The notes: generated by a model from the sequence alone, not told the origin. 64,000 bases of DNA from Cronobacter turicensis z3032 (GCA_000027065.2 FN543093.2:3166074-3230073), one strand, 5' to 3'. Positions 27,665 to 38,844 are shown, counted from the stretch's first letter. Translations and numbers: made by a program.

Positions 27665-28309
27665 ATGTCGCAGATTATCCCCTGGCACGTCCTGATTGTT
27701 GACGATCACCCGCTGATGCGCCGCGGCCTGCGCCAGTTGCTTGAGACCGACGCGCGGTTTCGGGTGACGGGCGAGGCCAGCAGCGGCGCAGAGGCGATAG
27801 CGCAGGCGCAGGAACTGGCCCCGGACGTCATTTTGCTGGATCTGAATATGCGGGGCTTAAGCGGGCTGGATACGCTCAATATGCTGCGCCGCGACGGCGT
27901 GAGCGCGCGGATTATCGTGTTGACGGTTTCTGACGCGCGCAGCGACGTTTACGCCATGATAGATGCGGGCGCCGACGGTTATCTGCTGAAAGACAGCGAA
28001 CCGGAAGCGCTGCTGGAGGCCATCCGCGACGGCGCGGCGGGCGCTGGCGTGTTCAGCGAGCAGGTGCAGGCCTATCTGCTGACGCGCGAGCCTGAAGAGC
28101 AGCGTAACGCGCCGTTTGCGTTGCTGACCGGGCGGGAGCTTGACGTGTTGCAGGAGGTGGCGCGCGGGCTGTCGAATAAACAGATTGCCGCGACCTTACA
28201 TATCTCCGAAGAAACGGTAAAAGTGCATATTCGCAATTTACTGCGCAAACTTAACGTGCGCTCACGCGTCGCGGCGACCGTCCTGTTCCTGGAATCCCGT
28301 AGCGTGTAA
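27665..28309 (+). CDS. narP: NarP-type nitrate/nitrite response regulator
   Basis: A 214-residue NarL/FixJ-family regulator: receiver domain 1-125 with phosphoacceptor Asp59 (ILLDLNM) and a LuxR-type helix-turn-helix at about 148-205 (LTGRELDVLQEVARGLSNKQIA...). It is closer to E. coli NarP than to NarL. I chose ATG 27665 with GGAG upstream. No sensor kinase is adjacent: where E. coli has aegA and narQ between nudK and acrD, only this regulator is found, so the kinase must be elsewhere. Confidence 0.85.
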   Translation: MSQIIPWHVLIVDDHPLMRRGLRQLLETDARFRVTGEASSGAEAIAQAQELAPDVILLDLNMRGLSGLDTLNMLRRDGVSARIIVLTVSDARSDVYAMIDAGADGYLLKDSEPEALLEAIRDGAAGAGVFSEQVQAYLLTREPEEQRNAPFALLTGRELDVLQEVARGLSNKQIAATLHISEETVKVHIRNLLRKLNVRSRVAATVLFLESRSV

Positions 28310-28444
28310 GGCTCTGTGGGTGCGTCGCGCGAGATAATTTACATTATCTCCTTATTTTCTCCACGTTTGCTCTGCCCCCTGGGGCTACAGTGATTGCGGC
28401 TACCAATAATAACGACGCTAAGCATTTAAGAGGTCCTGACTCGC

Positions 28445-31400
28445 ATGGCGAATTTTTTTATCGATCGCCCGATTTTTGCCTGGGTGCTGGCAATTCTCAT
28501 CTGCCTGACCGGCACACTGGCGATATTTTCACTTCCCGTTGAGCAATATCCCGAACTGGCCCCGCCTAACGTGCGCATCACGGCCAACTATCCCGGCGCC
28601 TCCGCCCAGACGCTGGAAAACACCGTTACCCAGGTTATCGAACAGAATATGACCGGCCTCGATAACCTGATGTATATGTCGTCGCAAAGCAGCGCCACCG
28701 GCCAGGCGACCGTGACGCTGAATTTCAAAGCGGGCACTGACCCGGATGAAGCGGTCCAGCAGGTGCAAAACCAGCTGCAATCCGCGCTGCGCAAGCTCCC
28801 TCAGGCCGTACAGACGCAGGGCGTGACGGTGCGTAAAACCGGCGATACCAATATCCTGACCATCGCGTTTGTCTCCACCGACGGCAGCATGGATAAACAG
28901 GATATCGCCGACTACGTGGCGAGTAATATCCAGGAGCCGCTGAGCCGCATCAACGGCGTCGGGGATATCGACGCTTACGGATCGCAATACGCGATGCGCA
29001 TCTGGCTTGACCCGGACAAACTCACCAGCTTTCAGCTCACCACGGCGGATGTGGTGGCGGCGATTAAATCCCAGAATAGCCAGATAGCGGTCGGCCAGCT
29101 CGGCGGCACGCCGTCTGTCGATAACCAGGCGCTGAACGCCACCATTAACGCGCAGTCGCTGTTACAGACGCCGGAACAGTTTCGCGCCATCACGCTTCGG
29201 GTAAATCAGGACGGTTCAACCGTCACGCTCGGCGACGTGGCGACGGTCGAAATGGGCGCCGAGAAATATGATTATCTGAGCCGCTATAACGGCAAAGCGG
29301 CGTCGGGGCTTGGCGTGAAGCTCGCCTCCGGCGCTAACGAGATGGCAACCGCGCAACTGGTGCTGAACCGGCTCGACGAGCTGTCGCACTATTTCCCGCA
29401 CGGGCTTGAATATAAAGTCGCCTATGAAACCACTTCATTCGTGGAGGCCTCAATTACTGATGTGGTGAAGACGCTGCTTGAAGCCATCGCGCTGGTGTTT
29501 CTGGTGATGTATCTCTTCCTGCAAAATTTCCGCGCCACGCTGATTCCGACTATCGCGGTGCCTGTGGTGCTGCTTGGCACTTTCGCGGTGCTCTACAGCT
29601 TCGGCTACAGCATTAACACCCTGACGATGTTCGCAATGGTGCTGGCGATAGGCCTGCTGGTGGATGACGCCATCGTGGTGGTGGAAAACGTCGAGCGCAT
29701 CATGAGTGAAGAGGGGTTGTCGCCGCGCGCCGCCACGCGCAAATCAATGGGACAGATCCAGGGCGCGCTGGTAGGCATCGCCATGGTGCTCTCGGCGGTG
29801 TTTATCCCGATGGCGTTTTTCGGCGGCACCACCGGCGCGATTTACCGCCAGTTCTCCATCACGATTGTCTCGTCGATGGTGCTGTCGGTGCTCGTCGCCA
29901 TGATCCTCACTCCTGCCCTGTGCGCCACGCTGCTTAAGCCGCTGAAAAAAGGCGAACATCACGGCTCGCGCGGCTTTTTCGGCTGGTTTAACCGCACCTT
30001 TGAGCGCAGCGCGCTGCGCTATGAATCCGCCGTCGGGAAGATTTTGCAGCGCAGCGTGCGCTGGATTTTGCTCTACGCCCTGCTGCTGGGCGGCATGGTG
30101 TTTCTCTTTTTGCGCCTGCCCACGTCGTTTCTGCCGCAGGAGGATCGCGGCATGTTTGTGACGTCAGTTCAGTTGCCCTCCGGCTCCACCCAGCAGCAGA
30201 CGCTGAAAGTGGTGCAGCAGGTAGAGCGTTACTTCTTTGAGAAAGAAAAGGCCAATGTGGCCTCGGTGTTCGCCACCGTCGGCTCCGGCCCCGGCGGCAA
30301 TGGCCAGAACGTGGCGCGTATGTTTGTACGCCTGAACCCGTGGGAAGATCGCGACCCGGATACCGGCAGCGCGGACGCGATCATTGAACGCGCCACCGCC
30401 GCCTTCCGCCACATTAAAGAAGCGCGCGTGTTCGCCAGCAGCCCGCCTGCCATCAGCGGCCTTGGCAGCTCTGCCGGGTTTGATATGGAGCTTCAGGATC
30501 ACGCCGGGCTGGGTCATGACGCGCTGATGCAGGCGCGCGATCGCCTGCTCGATATGGCAAGCCAGGAGCCCGCGCTGACCCGCGTGCGTCACAATGGTCT
30601 GGATGACAGCCCGCAGTTGCAAGTCGACATCGACCAGCGCAAAGCCCAGGCGCTTGGCGTTTCCATTGACGATATTAACGACACGCTGCAAACCGCGTGG
30701 GGCTCAAGCTATGTGAACGACTTTATGGATCGCGGGCGCGTGAAAAAGGTCTATGTACAGTCTGCCGCGAAATACCGGATGCTGCCGGAAGATATTACGC
30801 GCTGGTATGTGCGCAATCAGGCGGGCGCGATGGTGCCGTTCTCGGCCTTTGCGACGTCGCGCTGGGAGACCGGCTCGCCGCGCCTTGAGCGTTACAACGG
30901 CTATTCGGCGCTGGAAATTGTCGGCGAGGCCGCGCCGGGCGTCAGTACCGGCACCGCGATGGACGTGATGGAAAAACTGGTGCGTCAGTTGCCGACCGGG
31001 TTCGGCCTGGAGTGGACGGCGATGTCGTATCAGGAGCGGCTATCAGGTTCGCAGGCGCCTGCCCTGTATGCGCTGTCGCTGCTGGTGGTGTTCCTGTGCC
31101 TGGCGGCGCTGTATGAAAGCTGGACGGTGCCGTTCTCGGTGATGCTGGTGGTGCCGCTCGGCGTCATTGGCGCGCTGCTCGCCACGTGGCTGCGTGGGCT
31201 GGAGAACGACGTCTATTTCCAGGTGGGGTTGCTGACGGTTATCGGGCTGTCCGCCAAGAACGCGATACTGATTGTGGAGTTCGCCAATGAGATGAACAGC
31301 AAGGGCCATGAGCTTATCGCCGCGACGCTCGACGCCTGTCGCCAGCGTCTGCGGCCGATTTTAATGACGTCGCTCGCGTTTATCTTCGGCGTCTTGCCGA

Positions 31401-31561
31401 TGGCGACCAGCAGCGGCGCGGGTTCCGCCAGCCAGCACGCGGTGGGCACTGGCGTGATGGGCGGGATGATTTCCGCGACCCTGCTGGCGATTTTCTTTGT
31501 GCCGCTGTTCTTTGTGCTGATCCGCAGACGTTTTCCGCTGAAGCCTGCGACGGAAGAATAA
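28445..31561 (+). CDS. acrD: RND multidrug efflux transporter (AcrD)
   Basis: A 1038-residue HAE1-family RND pump, N-terminus [19 protein letters not shown], with two porter domains and twelve membrane helices. The proton-relay Asp-Asp in [16 protein letters not shown] is intact. AcrD exports aminoglycosides and other amphiphiles through AcrA and TolC. It lacks an adjacent membrane-fusion gene, as in E. coli, and its position upstream of ypfM-yffB-dapE identifies it as acrD rather than acrB. Confidence 0.95.
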   Translation: MANFFIDRPIFAWVLAILICLTGTLAIFSLPVEQYPELAPPNVRITANYPGASAQTLENTVTQVIEQNMTGLDNLMYMSSQSSATGQATVTLNFKAGTDPDEAVQQVQNQLQSALRKLPQAVQTQGVTVRKTGDTNILTIAFVSTDGSMDKQDIADYVASNIQEPLSRINGVGDIDAYGSQYAMRIWLDPDKLTSFQLTTADVVAAIKSQNSQIAVGQLGGTPSVDNQALNATINAQSLLQTPEQFRAITLRVNQDGSTVTLGDVATVEMGAEKYDYLSRYNGKAASGLGVKLASGANEMATAQLVLNRLDELSHYFPHGLEYKVAYETTSFVEASITDVVKTLLEAIALVFLVMYLFLQNFRATLIPTIAVPVVLLGTFAVLYSFGYSINTLTMFAMVLAIGLLVDDAIVVVENVERIMSEEGLSPRAATRKSMGQIQGALVGIAMVLSAVFIPMAFFGGTTGAIYRQFSITIVSSMVLSVLVAMILTPALCATLLKPLKKGEHHGSRGFFGWFNRTFERSALRYESAVGKILQRSVRWILLYALLLGGMVFLFLRLPTSFLPQEDRGMFVTSVQLPSGSTQQQTLKVVQQVERYFFEKEKANVASVFATVGSGPGGNGQNVARMFVRLNPWEDRDPDTGSADAIIERATAAFRHIKEARVFASSPPAISGLGSSAGFDMELQDHAGLGHDALMQARDRLLDMASQEPALTRVRHNGLDDSPQLQVDIDQRKAQALGVSIDDINDTLQTAWGSSYVNDFMDRGRVKKVYVQSAAKYRMLPEDITRWYVRNQAGAMVPFSAFATSRWETGSPRLERYNGYSALEIVGEAAPGVSTGTAMDVMEKLVRQLPTGFGLEWTAMSYQERLSGSQAPALYALSLLVVFLCLAALYESWTVPFSVMLVVPLGVIGALLATWLRGLENDVYFQVGLLTVIGLSAKNAILIVEFANEMNSKGHELIAATLDACRQRLRPILMTSLAFIFGVLPMATSSGAGSASQHAVGTGVMGGMISATLLAIFFVPLFFVLIRRRFPLKPATEE

Positions 31562-31572
31562 CCCGGCAAAGA

Positions 31573-31602
31573 AAAAGGCGGCCTGTTCAGGTCGCCTTTT
31601 TT
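31573..31602 (+). terminator. Rho-independent terminator after acrD
   Basis: AAAAGGCGGCCTG / CAGGTCGCCTTTT stem with one G:T pair, ending in six T. Confidence 0.85.
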
Positions 31603-31665
31603 AGCGTTTTACGCTATCGCTGCTGTGTGTCTATTAAAGCGATGTGCTCTTGCTTATTGCTGGAT

Positions 31666-31725
31666 TTATTTACGAAGCATCGCTTCAATAAAGTCTTTCC
31701 AGTTCCCCAGTTCATGTTCAATCAT
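31666..31725 (-). CDS. ypfM: YpfM, 19-residue small protein
   Basis: The minus-strand frame translates to MIEHELGNWKDFIEAMLRK, which from memory is the E. coli YpfM sequence. AGAGAGG lies six bases before the ATG, and the position between acrD and yffB is also conserved. The function of this microprotein is unknown. It is far too short for ordinary gene finding. The remaining bases of the 358-base acrD-GNAT gap (31603-31665 and 31726-31920) show no other gene. Confidence 0.9.
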   Translation of the reverse strand: MIEHELGNWKDFIEAMLRK

Positions 31726-31920
31726 AATGACCTCTCTTATTATTGTTTGCATGATACAAAAATAACGGCCTGGCGTGAAGACAATTTAACCAATCGAATT
31801 GATAAGCCTCCTTCATGTATTTCTTATCGGCGCTGAATTCAATATGACGAGGATAAGTTGTCTATAATGTGACGGCTGGCAATATTCGCGAATTTTTTAG
31901 CCACTGAGAGGTAAACTGGC

Positions 31921-32352
31921 ATGCGCATCATCACACATCAGCACCTTGAAAACCCCGACTGGCAAGCGCTGGCGACGCTGATAGCGCGCGCAGGGCTCGG
32001 CGCGCGCGACCCACAGGAAGTCGAACGCTGCTACCGCAACAGCACCTTCGGCTGGTATGGCTTTCATGAAGGAAAACTGGTGGCGACGGCGCATGCCATT
32101 AGCGATCTCACATGGTCGAGTTATGTCGCGGATATTGTTGTCGATCCCGATTATCAGGGCCGGGGTTTCGGGCATCAATTAATGGACGAAATCCTCGAAA
32201 CGCTTTTGCCTTTTGGTAAAGTTTTTATCTATGCAGTTTTGGATAAAGTCGCTTTTTATAAAAAATATCAATTCCGCGAATTGACCAGCGGAATGGTGTG
32301 CGCCAGCGATGAAAACTTATTCAAAATGTATGAGAAGGGATTTATACGCTAA
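31921..32352 (+). CDS. GNAT-family N-acetyltransferase
   Basis: A 143-residue protein with the GNAT acetyl-CoA loop (VDPDYQGRGFGHQLMDEIL, about residues 78-95) and a C-terminal YKKYQFRE strand. The substrate is unknown. The gene has no counterpart at this spot in E. coli, and its C-terminal third is AT-richer than the start, which hints at insertion between ypfM and yffB. Confidence 0.85.
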   Translation: MRIITHQHLENPDWQALATLIARAGLGARDPQEVERCYRNSTFGWYGFHEGKLVATAHAISDLTWSSYVADIVVDPDYQGRGFGHQLMDEILETLLPFGKVFIYAVLDKVAFYKKYQFRELTSGMVCASDENLFKMYEKGFIR

Positions 32353-32456
32353 CCATAATTGTGAGTGATGCGTTATATTAGCAGGCTATTGTTTACCCTA
32401 TTATCTATTCGGATAATTTGTTTAAGTAAACGGCTTTTGGACAAAAGGATTCAATT

Positions 32457-32813
32457 ATGGTCGTGATGTACGGCATAAAGAACTGCGATACCATCAAAAA
32501 AGCACGCCGCTGGCTTGAAAATAATCACATAGATTATCAATTCCACGACTACCGCACTGACGGCCTTGATGCACAAATGATGCATAAATTCATCACTGAG
32601 CTGGGCTGGGAGGCGCTGCTGAATACCCGCGGCACCACCTGGCGTAAGCTTGATGAGGCGCAACGCGCGGCAATTACCGACGCCGACCGCGCAGCCGCGC
32701 TGATGCTGGAAATGCCGGCAATCATTAAACGACCATTGCTCTGCGCGCCGGGTAAGCCTATGCTGCTTGGTTTTAGCGAATCCACTTACCAGCACTATTT
32801 TAACGAGGTCTAG
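32457..32813 (+). CDS. yffB: ArsC/Spx-family protein YffB
   Basis: A 118-residue thioredoxin-fold protein, near-identical to E. coli YffB ([18 protein letters not shown]...[16 protein letters not shown]). The N-terminal Cys of NCDTIKKA occupies the arsenate-reductase catalytic position, and the family is thought to be a glutathione-dependent thiol reductase. It ends four bases before dapE, with which it is probably co-transcribed. Confidence 0.93.
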   Translation: MVVMYGIKNCDTIKKARRWLENNHIDYQFHDYRTDGLDAQMMHKFITELGWEALLNTRGTTWRKLDEAQRAAITDADRAAALMLEMPAIIKRPLLCAPGKPMLLGFSESTYQHYFNEV

Positions 32814-32817
32814 TGTT

Positions 32818-33945
32818 ATGTCTTGCCCGGTTATTGAGCTGACGCAGCAGCTTATTCGTCGCCCTTCTCTTAGCCCCGATGATGCGGGCTGCCAGGCGCT
32901 GCTGATCGAGCGGCTGCGTGCCGTAGGGTTTACGGTAGAGCCGATGAATATTGGCGACACGCAGAACTTCTGGGCATGGCGCGGCACCGGCGAAACGCTG
33001 GCCTTCGCGGGGCATACCGATGTGGTGCCCGCAGGCGATGTTGAGCGCTGGATCAATCCGCCGTTTGAACCCACGATCCGCGACGGGATGCTTTTTGGCC
33101 GGGGTGCGGCGGACATGAAAGGCTCGCTGGCGGCGATGGTCGTGGCGGCGGAGCGCTTTGTCGCGCAGCATCCGCACCATCGCGGGCGCCTGGCGTTTCT
33201 TATCACCTCTGATGAAGAAGCGAGTGCCGCCAACGGTACCGTTAAAGTAGTGGAAGCGCTGATGGCGCGCGGAGAACGTCTCGATTACTGCCTGGTGGGC
33301 GAACCGTCCAGCAGTGAAGTGGTCGGCGATGTGGTGAAAAATGGCCGTCGCGGCTCGCTCACCTGCAACCTGACCATTCACGGCGTGCAGGGCCACGTGG
33401 CGTATCCGCATCTGGCGGATAACCCGGTGCACCGCGCCGCGCCGATGCTTAATGAACTGGTCGGTATCGAGTGGGATCGCGGCAATGAATTTTTCCCGCC
33501 CACCAGCATGCAGATTGCCAATATTCAGGCGGGCACCGGCAGCAACAACGTCATTCCAGGCGATCTCCACGTGCAGTTTAATTTCCGCTTCAGCACGCAG
33601 CTGACCGACGAGATGATTAAACAGCGCGTCGTGGCGCTGCTGGAGCAGCACCAGCTGCGCTATACGCTGGACTGGTGGCTCTCCGGCCAGCCATTCTTAA
33701 CCGCGCGCGGTAAACTGGTCGATGCGGTCGTCAACGCCGTTCACCACTATAATGAAATTAAACCGCAGCTGCTGACCACAGGCGGCACGTCCGACGGGCG
33801 CTTTATCGCCCGCATGGGCGCGCAGGTAGTGGAGCTTGGGCCGGTCAACGCGACGATTCACAAGATCAATGAATGCGTCAAAGCGTCTGACCTGCAGCTG
33901 CTGGCTCGTATGTATCAACGCATTATGGAGCAACTCGTCGCCTGA
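32818..33945 (+). CDS. dapE: N-succinyl-L,L-diaminopimelate desuccinylase
   Basis: A 375-residue dinuclear zinc hydrolase of lysine/meso-DAP synthesis. The metal and catalytic residues are in place: His66 and Asp68 in GHTDVV, Asp99 in GRGAADMKG, Glu133-Glu134 in SDEEAS. I chose ATG 32818 ([16 protein letters not shown]), identical to the E. coli N-terminus. Confidence 0.96.
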   Translation: MSCPVIELTQQLIRRPSLSPDDAGCQALLIERLRAVGFTVEPMNIGDTQNFWAWRGTGETLAFAGHTDVVPAGDVERWINPPFEPTIRDGMLFGRGAADMKGSLAAMVVAAERFVAQHPHHRGRLAFLITSDEEASAANGTVKVVEALMARGERLDYCLVGEPSSSEVVGDVVKNGRRGSLTCNLTIHGVQGHVAYPHLADNPVHRAAPMLNELVGIEWDRGNEFFPPTSMQIANIQAGTGSNNVIPGDLHVQFNFRFSTQLTDEMIKQRVVALLEQHQLRYTLDWWLSGQPFLTARGKLVDAVVNAVHHYNEIKPQLLTTGGTSDGRFIARMGAQVVELGPVNATIHKINECVKASDLQLLARMYQRIMEQLVA

Positions 33946-33973
33946 CGAGCGCTCTCAAGACGAGGATAACGTC

Positions 33974-34162
33974 ATGGAATGGCTTGGAAAATATTGGTGG
34001 GTGCTGGTGCTGGTGTTTCTGCTCGGCGTCCTGCTGAACGTGATTAAAGATTTAAAACGGGTGGATCATAAGAAGTTTATGGATAATCGCCCGGAACTTC
34101 CTCCCCACCGCGATTTTAACGATAAGTGGGACGACGAAGACGACTGGCCGAAGAAGAAGTAA
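33974..34162 (+). CDS. ypfN: YpfN (UPF0370) small membrane protein
   Basis: A 62-residue protein with one N-terminal transmembrane helix ([18 protein letters not shown]) and an acidic tail ending [11 protein letters not shown], matching E. coli YpfN. GAGGATAACGTC precedes the ATG. It lies 28 bases after dapE. Function unknown. Confidence 0.92.
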   Translation: MEWLGKYWWVLVLVFLLGVLLNVIKDLKRVDHKKFMDNRPELPPHRDFNDKWDDEDDWPKKK

Positions 34163-34223
34163 GCGCCTGCTTAATCCTCTCCGGCTTCTCCGTCAGGCTA
34201 CCCGCCTGACGGAGCGCCCCGCG

Positions 34224-34922
34224 TTACATCATCTGAATCACATCGTCATCGCCAGGCTTACCGCCGCTTAACGCTTCATCAAAATAGTGCTTCGGCACGG
34301 TATAGCGCAGATGATCGAGCGCCAGCTGCATGCTGCGGTTATCGATCGCATGCCCCAGATCCTCAACGATATCGAGCGTCACGTCGCCGCCGGCGCGCAG
34401 CAGCGCATCCGCCGCCGCCTGGGCGTAGCGGGAATCGATCACTTCATCATCCTCACCGTGGATCAAATGCACCGTCGTGGCGGTCGATGCCGCCGTCGGC
34501 AGTTCAGCAAAGCGCCCGTTAAACGCAATGACGCGAGAAGCCAGGCCAGGCGCGGCTTTTACGCCTTCCAGCACCATGATCGCGCCCTGCGAAAACCCGA
34601 TCAGCGCCGTGGCGGTCGGGCTGACGCCGCTTTCGCGCTGCCAGTGACGCACGGTGTCGATAAATGTCGGCATAATTTCATCCACCCGCTGCTGGCGGTT
34701 GGATTCGGTCACGCCCTGGACGGAAAACCACTCTCTTCCCGGTGCCGGGCCGCTCGGCGCGGGCCCGCCGACGCTGACGACCAGCGCGTCCGGGAACAGC
34801 GGCGCGAAATAGCTGCCTATCTCGCCCATGGCCACCGGGTTATCCCCGACGCCGTGGAACAGCAGCAGCAGTTGTCTGGCGGGCAGTTCAGGGCTCTGAA
34901 CCACAAAATGATCATGTCTCAT
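34224..34922 (-). CDS. ypfH: Esterase YpfH (alpha/beta hydrolase)
   Basis: A 232-residue carboxylesterase-fold protein with nucleophile Ser in GFSQGAIM (about residue 111), Asp in HGEDDEVID and His in LGHAID. It matches E. coli YpfH. I chose ATG 34922 (MRHDHFVVQSP) behind GGAGAGTGCC rather than 34937. Confidence 0.92.
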   Translation of the reverse strand: MRHDHFVVQSPELPARQLLLLFHGVGDNPVAMGEIGSYFAPLFPDALVVSVGGPAPSGPAPGREWFSVQGVTESNRQQRVDEIMPTFIDTVRHWQRESGVSPTATALIGFSQGAIMVLEGVKAAPGLASRVIAFNGRFAELPTAASTATTVHLIHGEDDEVIDSRYAQAAADALLRAGGDVTLDIVEDLGHAIDNRSMQLALDHLRYTVPKHYFDEALSGGKPGDDDVIQMM

Positions 34923-34995
34923 GGCACTCTCCTTCATGGGTTACAGCCAGTTTACGCCGGCCTGAACAGATGACCATCGCAATTCATTGATGGAC

Positions 34996-37029
34996 TTAGT
35001 GGAAAAATTGCCATTGCATAAGTTGCGCATTTAATGCCGCGGCGCGCTGCGCATCAAGCGCTTCCAGCGCCAGCGCGGTTTCCTGACGCAGTGCGGCGAG
35101 TAACGCTTTACGCCCGGAAAGCCCCAGCTGGCGGCACAGCGCGTCCACCGGGGTTTGCAGCGCCAGCCGCCCGCGCAGCGCCTGCAATGCCTGCGGGCTC
35201 GCCTCAAGTAACCGGTACAGCGGGCCGAGAGAGGTTTCCAGCGGGCGGTGCGCGAACGCGAATCCGGCAAGCGCTAACCAGTCATCTTCATTAAGGGTAG
35301 CCTGGGCGGCGGGCGTCAGCGGCAGCGTTTCATCCACCCAGCGCTGGAGCATCGCCGCATCGCGCGCCAGCCGCTGGTGTTCTTCACGCGCGAGCCTCGC
35401 GCCTGCCGTGCTCAGCGGCAGCAGCGCCATCGCGTTATAACAGCCGCTGCTGGCCTCGCGATGGCTGCCAAAACGCACCAGCGTAAAACCGCAGCGCTGC
35501 CAGAAATGCCACAGCGCGGGCGTATAGCCGAAGCTCACCGAAAGATAGTCACAGCCGTCAGGCGCCTGCGCGCGCGCCTGCTCAATTAACTGACGGCCAA
35601 CGCCTTCGCGCTGGCGGCCCGGATGTACCGCCACACGGCTTATGCGCAGTCCCCTGAGCGTAGCGGCGAGCGGATCGCCGCCGTGGGCCGCCAGCGACTG
35701 CGCCACCAGGTTGCCGCGCGGACGGCGATAACCGGCCCACACCGCCTGGCTCAGCGCCGCCTCAAGGCCGCCTTCCGCCACTAACCACAGCGCGCCGACG
35801 GTCACGCCGCCCGCTTCGGCGGCGATAAACGACTGATTCGGGGCATCCATCATGCGGCGCAAATCGAGCGGCGAGGTGCGATAGTGCGCGCCCGCCAGCA
35901 ACCGGTAAAGCGCGGCGGCGCGGTCGGGCATCGTTTGCCAGTCTCGCTGATGAACAGGATAAAAACGAACCTCGCCTGCGGGTGTGCGCGCGAAATCGTC
36001 ATCGTCAAAGAGCAGCGCCTGGCTGACCAGCCGCTCCAGCGGATCGTCCTGCGCCCAGCGCACCGGCGTACTCAGCGTGCGGTAGCGCAGTCCGTCGATG
36101 CCCGCGCAGAATTTAAGTAAGAAACCGCGCCCGGTGCCTTCATAGCCCTGCACGGTACTGGTCAGAAGCGCGGCGGGAAACGCCCGCACCAGCTTTTGCA
36201 GCACCGGGCCTGGCAGCGCGGCGGCTTCATCTATAATGAGCCAGTCGCAAGGCGCGAGCGTGCCGTCCTCAAGCGCGGCCAGGAGGGCGTCCGGCGCCAT
36301 AAACTGAAATTTATCGCCCGCGTGCGCGGCGATAACCTCCGCCGAGGCGCGCGCAGGCGCAGTCACCAGCGCCCTGCCCGGCAGCGCGCGAATAAACATA
36401 CCGGCGAGCGCCGATTTCCCGCGCCCGCGCGCGGCGGTGATCACCGTCACGCCATCGGGGGTGGTTAAGAGCTCATCCAGCAGCAGCGCCTGCTCCCGCT
36501 GCGGCTCGCCGCAGGCCGGGCGCCAGCGCGGGCGCGGCGCAGACGGGACTGCCTGCAATGGCTGCTCCTGCCGCCAGCAGATAACGTCCGGATCCTGTGT
36601 GAAAAGGTGCTGGAGATGATGAATAAAATGCGGCGTGGCGATAGGCTCGCGGCTGTCGCTCCAGCGGCAGGCGTCGTTATCGACACGCGTGGGCCACGCC
36701 TGCCACGGCGGCGTTAACAGGACCAGCCAGCTGCCCGCTTTGAGCGTGCCTGCGAGCGCGGCAAACGCCGCAGCGTCAAAACCGCTGCGGGCGTCAAAGA
36801 CCGCATGCAGGTATTCGCGCCCGAGCAGCGTATTGATAGCGCCCGGCGCGCCATTCAGCGCCATCTCCGGCGCGCTGCCCACCCACAGCCAGTCGCCGGG
36901 CAGCGTGTTCGCCAGCTGTTGCGCCTGCTGCGAGCTCCACGTTTCATCGCCGCTTAATACCAGCAGGCGGCGAATGCCTGCGGCTTCCATCTGCGCCGTC
37001 AGCGTGGCGAGGCTTTCATTCACGACCAT
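34996..37029 (-). CDS. tmcA: tRNA(Met) cytidine acetyltransferase
   Basis: A 677-residue enzyme that makes N4-acetylcytidine at the wobble base of elongator tRNA-Met. The helicase-like domain carries Walker A ARGRGKSALAG near residue 200 and DEAAALP as Walker B, followed by a GNAT domain (ISRVAVHPGRQREGVGRQLIE, about 465). It matches E. coli TmcA (YpfI, 671 residues). Many reverse-strand frames here are mirror frames. Confidence 0.94.
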   Translation of the reverse strand: MVVNESLATLTAQMEAAGIRRLLVLSGDETWSSQQAQQLANTLPGDWLWVGSAPEMALNGAPGAINTLLGREYLHAVFDARSGFDAAAFAALAGTLKAGSWLVLLTPPWQAWPTRVDNDACRWSDSREPIATPHFIHHLQHLFTQDPDVICWRQEQPLQAVPSAPRPRWRPACGEPQREQALLLDELLTTPDGVTVITAARGRGKSALAGMFIRALPGRALVTAPARASAEVIAAHAGDKFQFMAPDALLAALEDGTLAPCDWLIIDEAAALPGPVLQKLVRAFPAALLTSTVQGYEGTGRGFLLKFCAGIDGLRYRTLSTPVRWAQDDPLERLVSQALLFDDDDFARTPAGEVRFYPVHQRDWQTMPDRAAALYRLLAGAHYRTSPLDLRRMMDAPNQSFIAAEAGGVTVGALWLVAEGGLEAALSQAVWAGYRRPRGNLVAQSLAAHGGDPLAATLRGLRISRVAVHPGRQREGVGRQLIEQARAQAPDGCDYLSVSFGYTPALWHFWQRCGFTLVRFGSHREASSGCYNAMALLPLSTAGARLAREEHQRLARDAAMLQRWVDETLPLTPAAQATLNEDDWLALAGFAFAHRPLETSLGPLYRLLEASPQALQALRGRLALQTPVDALCRQLGLSGRKALLAALRQETALALEALDAQRAAALNAQLMQWQFFH

Positions 37030-37038
37030 CTTTCTGCG

Positions 37039-37899
37039 TTACAGCGCATTGCCAAAGGTGTTGCACTGCGCCGGATCGCCGCTGTCAAAACCGCGTTTAA
37101 ACCAGCTGTAGCGCTGATCGGACGTGCCGTGGGTAAAGCTGTCAGGCACAACGCGCCCCTGGCTTTGCTGCTGAAGACGATCGTCGCCAATCGCCTGCGC
37201 GGCGTTGAGCGCCTCCTGCAAATCGCCGGTTTCGAGCACGCCCTCTTTGTGCATGGCGTTGCCCCAGACGCCTGCAAAACAGTCCGCCTGTAACTCAAGG
37301 CGCACCGAGAGACGGTTCACTTCCGTCTGCGAGGCATTCTGCTGGAGCTGGCGCACTTTCGGCTCGATGCCGAGCAGCTTCTGCACATGGTGGCCGACTT
37401 CGTGAGCGATAACATAACCCTGCGCGAAATCACCGCCTGCGCCGAGCTTCTCTTTCATTTCGTCATAGAAGGAGAGATCGATATATACCGTGCTGTCCGC
37501 CGGGCAGTAGAACGGGCCCATCACTGACTGGCCTGTGCCGCAGCCGGTGCGGGTCGCGCCGCGGTACATCACCAGTTTCGGGTCCTGATAAGTACGGCCC
37601 ATTTTCTGGAATTGCTGGCCCCAGCTCTCTTCAGTCGTGCCGAGAATAACCGAGGTGAATTTCGCCGCTTCGTCTTCGTTCGGGCTGATGGAGCGTGATG
37701 CCTGCTGACTGACCGGCGCGCCGCCAGTCAGAAGCCCGGTGAGATCGACGCCGTAATAACTGGCGACCACCACAACCACCAAAAGCACCAGCCCGCCTTT
37801 TCCGGCAGGCAGGCGGAATCCGCGTCCGCCCATCATCGGCGAACTGCTGTTTCGTCTGTCTTCCACGTTGTCGCTTTCGCGACGTCCTTGCCAACGCAT
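37039..37899 (-). CDS. ypfJ: Putative neutral zinc metalloprotease YpfJ
   Basis: A 286-residue protein of the neutral zinc metallopeptidase family with one N-terminal membrane helix ([17 protein letters not shown]) and the zinc motif HEVGHHVQ near residue 165. The domain faces the periplasm. It is nine bases upstream of tmcA in the same direction. Its cellular substrate is unknown. Confidence 0.9.
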   Translation of the reverse strand: MRWQGRRESDNVEDRRNSSSPMMGGRGFRLPAGKGGLVLLVVVVVASYYGVDLTGLLTGGAPVSQQASRSISPNEDEAAKFTSVILGTTEESWGQQFQKMGRTYQDPKLVMYRGATRTGCGTGQSVMGPFYCPADSTVYIDLSFYDEMKEKLGAGGDFAQGYVIAHEVGHHVQKLLGIEPKVRQLQQNASQTEVNRLSVRLELQADCFAGVWGNAMHKEGVLETGDLQEALNAAQAIGDDRLQQQSQGRVVPDSFTHGTSDQRYSWFKRGFDSGDPAQCNTFGNAL

Positions 37900-37985
37900 A
37901 CTCTGACCTCATCACTACTTTCAATTATTATGATAATGATCGTAGGTGGTTCAGGCGCGCTTTACCATAAGAAAACGGGGGAAGG

Positions 37986-38012
37986 CGCAGGGTATGAGGG
38001 CCATACCCTGCG
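37986..38012 (-). terminator. Stem-loop downstream of purC
   Basis: An 11-bp perfect inverted repeat CGCAGGGTATG / CATACCCTGCG lies 22 bases after the purC stop. The downstream tail on the purC strand is CCTTCCCCCGTTTTC, only a modest T-tract. Confidence 0.55.
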
Positions 38013-38033
38013 AAAAATCGAAGGGAAAAGCGG

Positions 38034-38747
38034 TTAGTCGAGATTTACGCCAAGACGGCGAGCGACTTCTTCATAGGCTTCAATCAGGCCGCCCAGGCTC
38101 TGGCGGAAGCGGTCTTTATCCATTTTATCCATGGTTTTTTTATCCCACAGACGCGCGCCATCTGGCGAGAACTCATCGCCCAGCGTCACTTCGCCGTTGA
38201 ACAGACCAAACTCCAGCTTGAAATCAACGAGGATCAGGCCCGCGTCGTCAAAGAGCTTTTTCAGCACGTCGTTGGCTTTGTAGGTCAGCTCTTTCATGCG
38301 CGCGAGGTTTTCCTGGCTCACCCAGCCGAAGGTTTCGCAGTAGGATTCGTTAACCATCGGATCGTGCATCGCGTCGTTTTTCAGGAACAGGTCGAACAGC
38401 GGCGGGTTAAGTTCGATGCCCTCTTCAATGCCGAGACGCTTCACCAGCGAGCCCGCCGCGCGGTTGCGAATAACGCACTCCACCGGGACCATATCGAGCT
38501 TTTTCACCAGCGCTTCGGTATCAGAAAGCAGCTGTTCCATTTGCGTCGGAATGCCCGCTTCGGCCAGTTTGCTCATGATGAAATAGTTAAACTTGTTGTT
38601 CACCATTCCCTTACGGTCAAACTGCTCAATGCGGGCGCCGTCGCCTGCTGACGTATCATTGCGGAACTCGAGCACCAACAGATCCGGGTTTTCCGTGCTG
38701 TATACGGTTTTCGCTTTGCCACGATACAACTCAGCTTGCTTTTGCAT
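38034..38747 (-). CDS. purC: SAICAR synthetase
   Basis: A 237-residue enzyme joining CAIR and aspartate in purine synthesis. It matches E. coli PurC almost exactly ([18 protein letters not shown]...). I chose ATG 38747; the open frame continues upstream to 38825 but that part is not conserved and contains the leader and approaches the operator. A PurR box lies 72 bases upstream. Confidence 0.96.
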   Translation of the reverse strand: MQKQAELYRGKAKTVYSTENPDLLVLEFRNDTSAGDGARIEQFDRKGMVNNKFNYFIMSKLAEAGIPTQMEQLLSDTEALVKKLDMVPVECVIRNRAAGSLVKRLGIEEGIELNPPLFDLFLKNDAMHDPMVNESYCETFGWVSQENLARMKELTYKANDVLKKLFDDAGLILVDFKLEFGLFNGEVTLGDEFSPDGARLWDKKTMDKMDKDRFRQSLGGLIEAYEEVARRLGVNLD

Positions 38748-38819
38748 CTTTATTACTCCAGGTATGGTGACCGCTCGCGCGGCCTGATGATTTATCACAA
38801 AATTTGCCGGTTTCTGCCG

Positions 38820-38835
38820 ACGCACACGTTTGCGT
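38820..38835. promoter_or_regulatory. PurR operator of purC
   Basis: ACGCACACGTTTGCGT differs from the PurR consensus (ACGCAAACGTTTGCGT) at one base. It is upstream of purC, which is PurR-repressed in E. coli. Confidence 0.85.
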
Positions 38836-38844
38836 ATGCCACAG

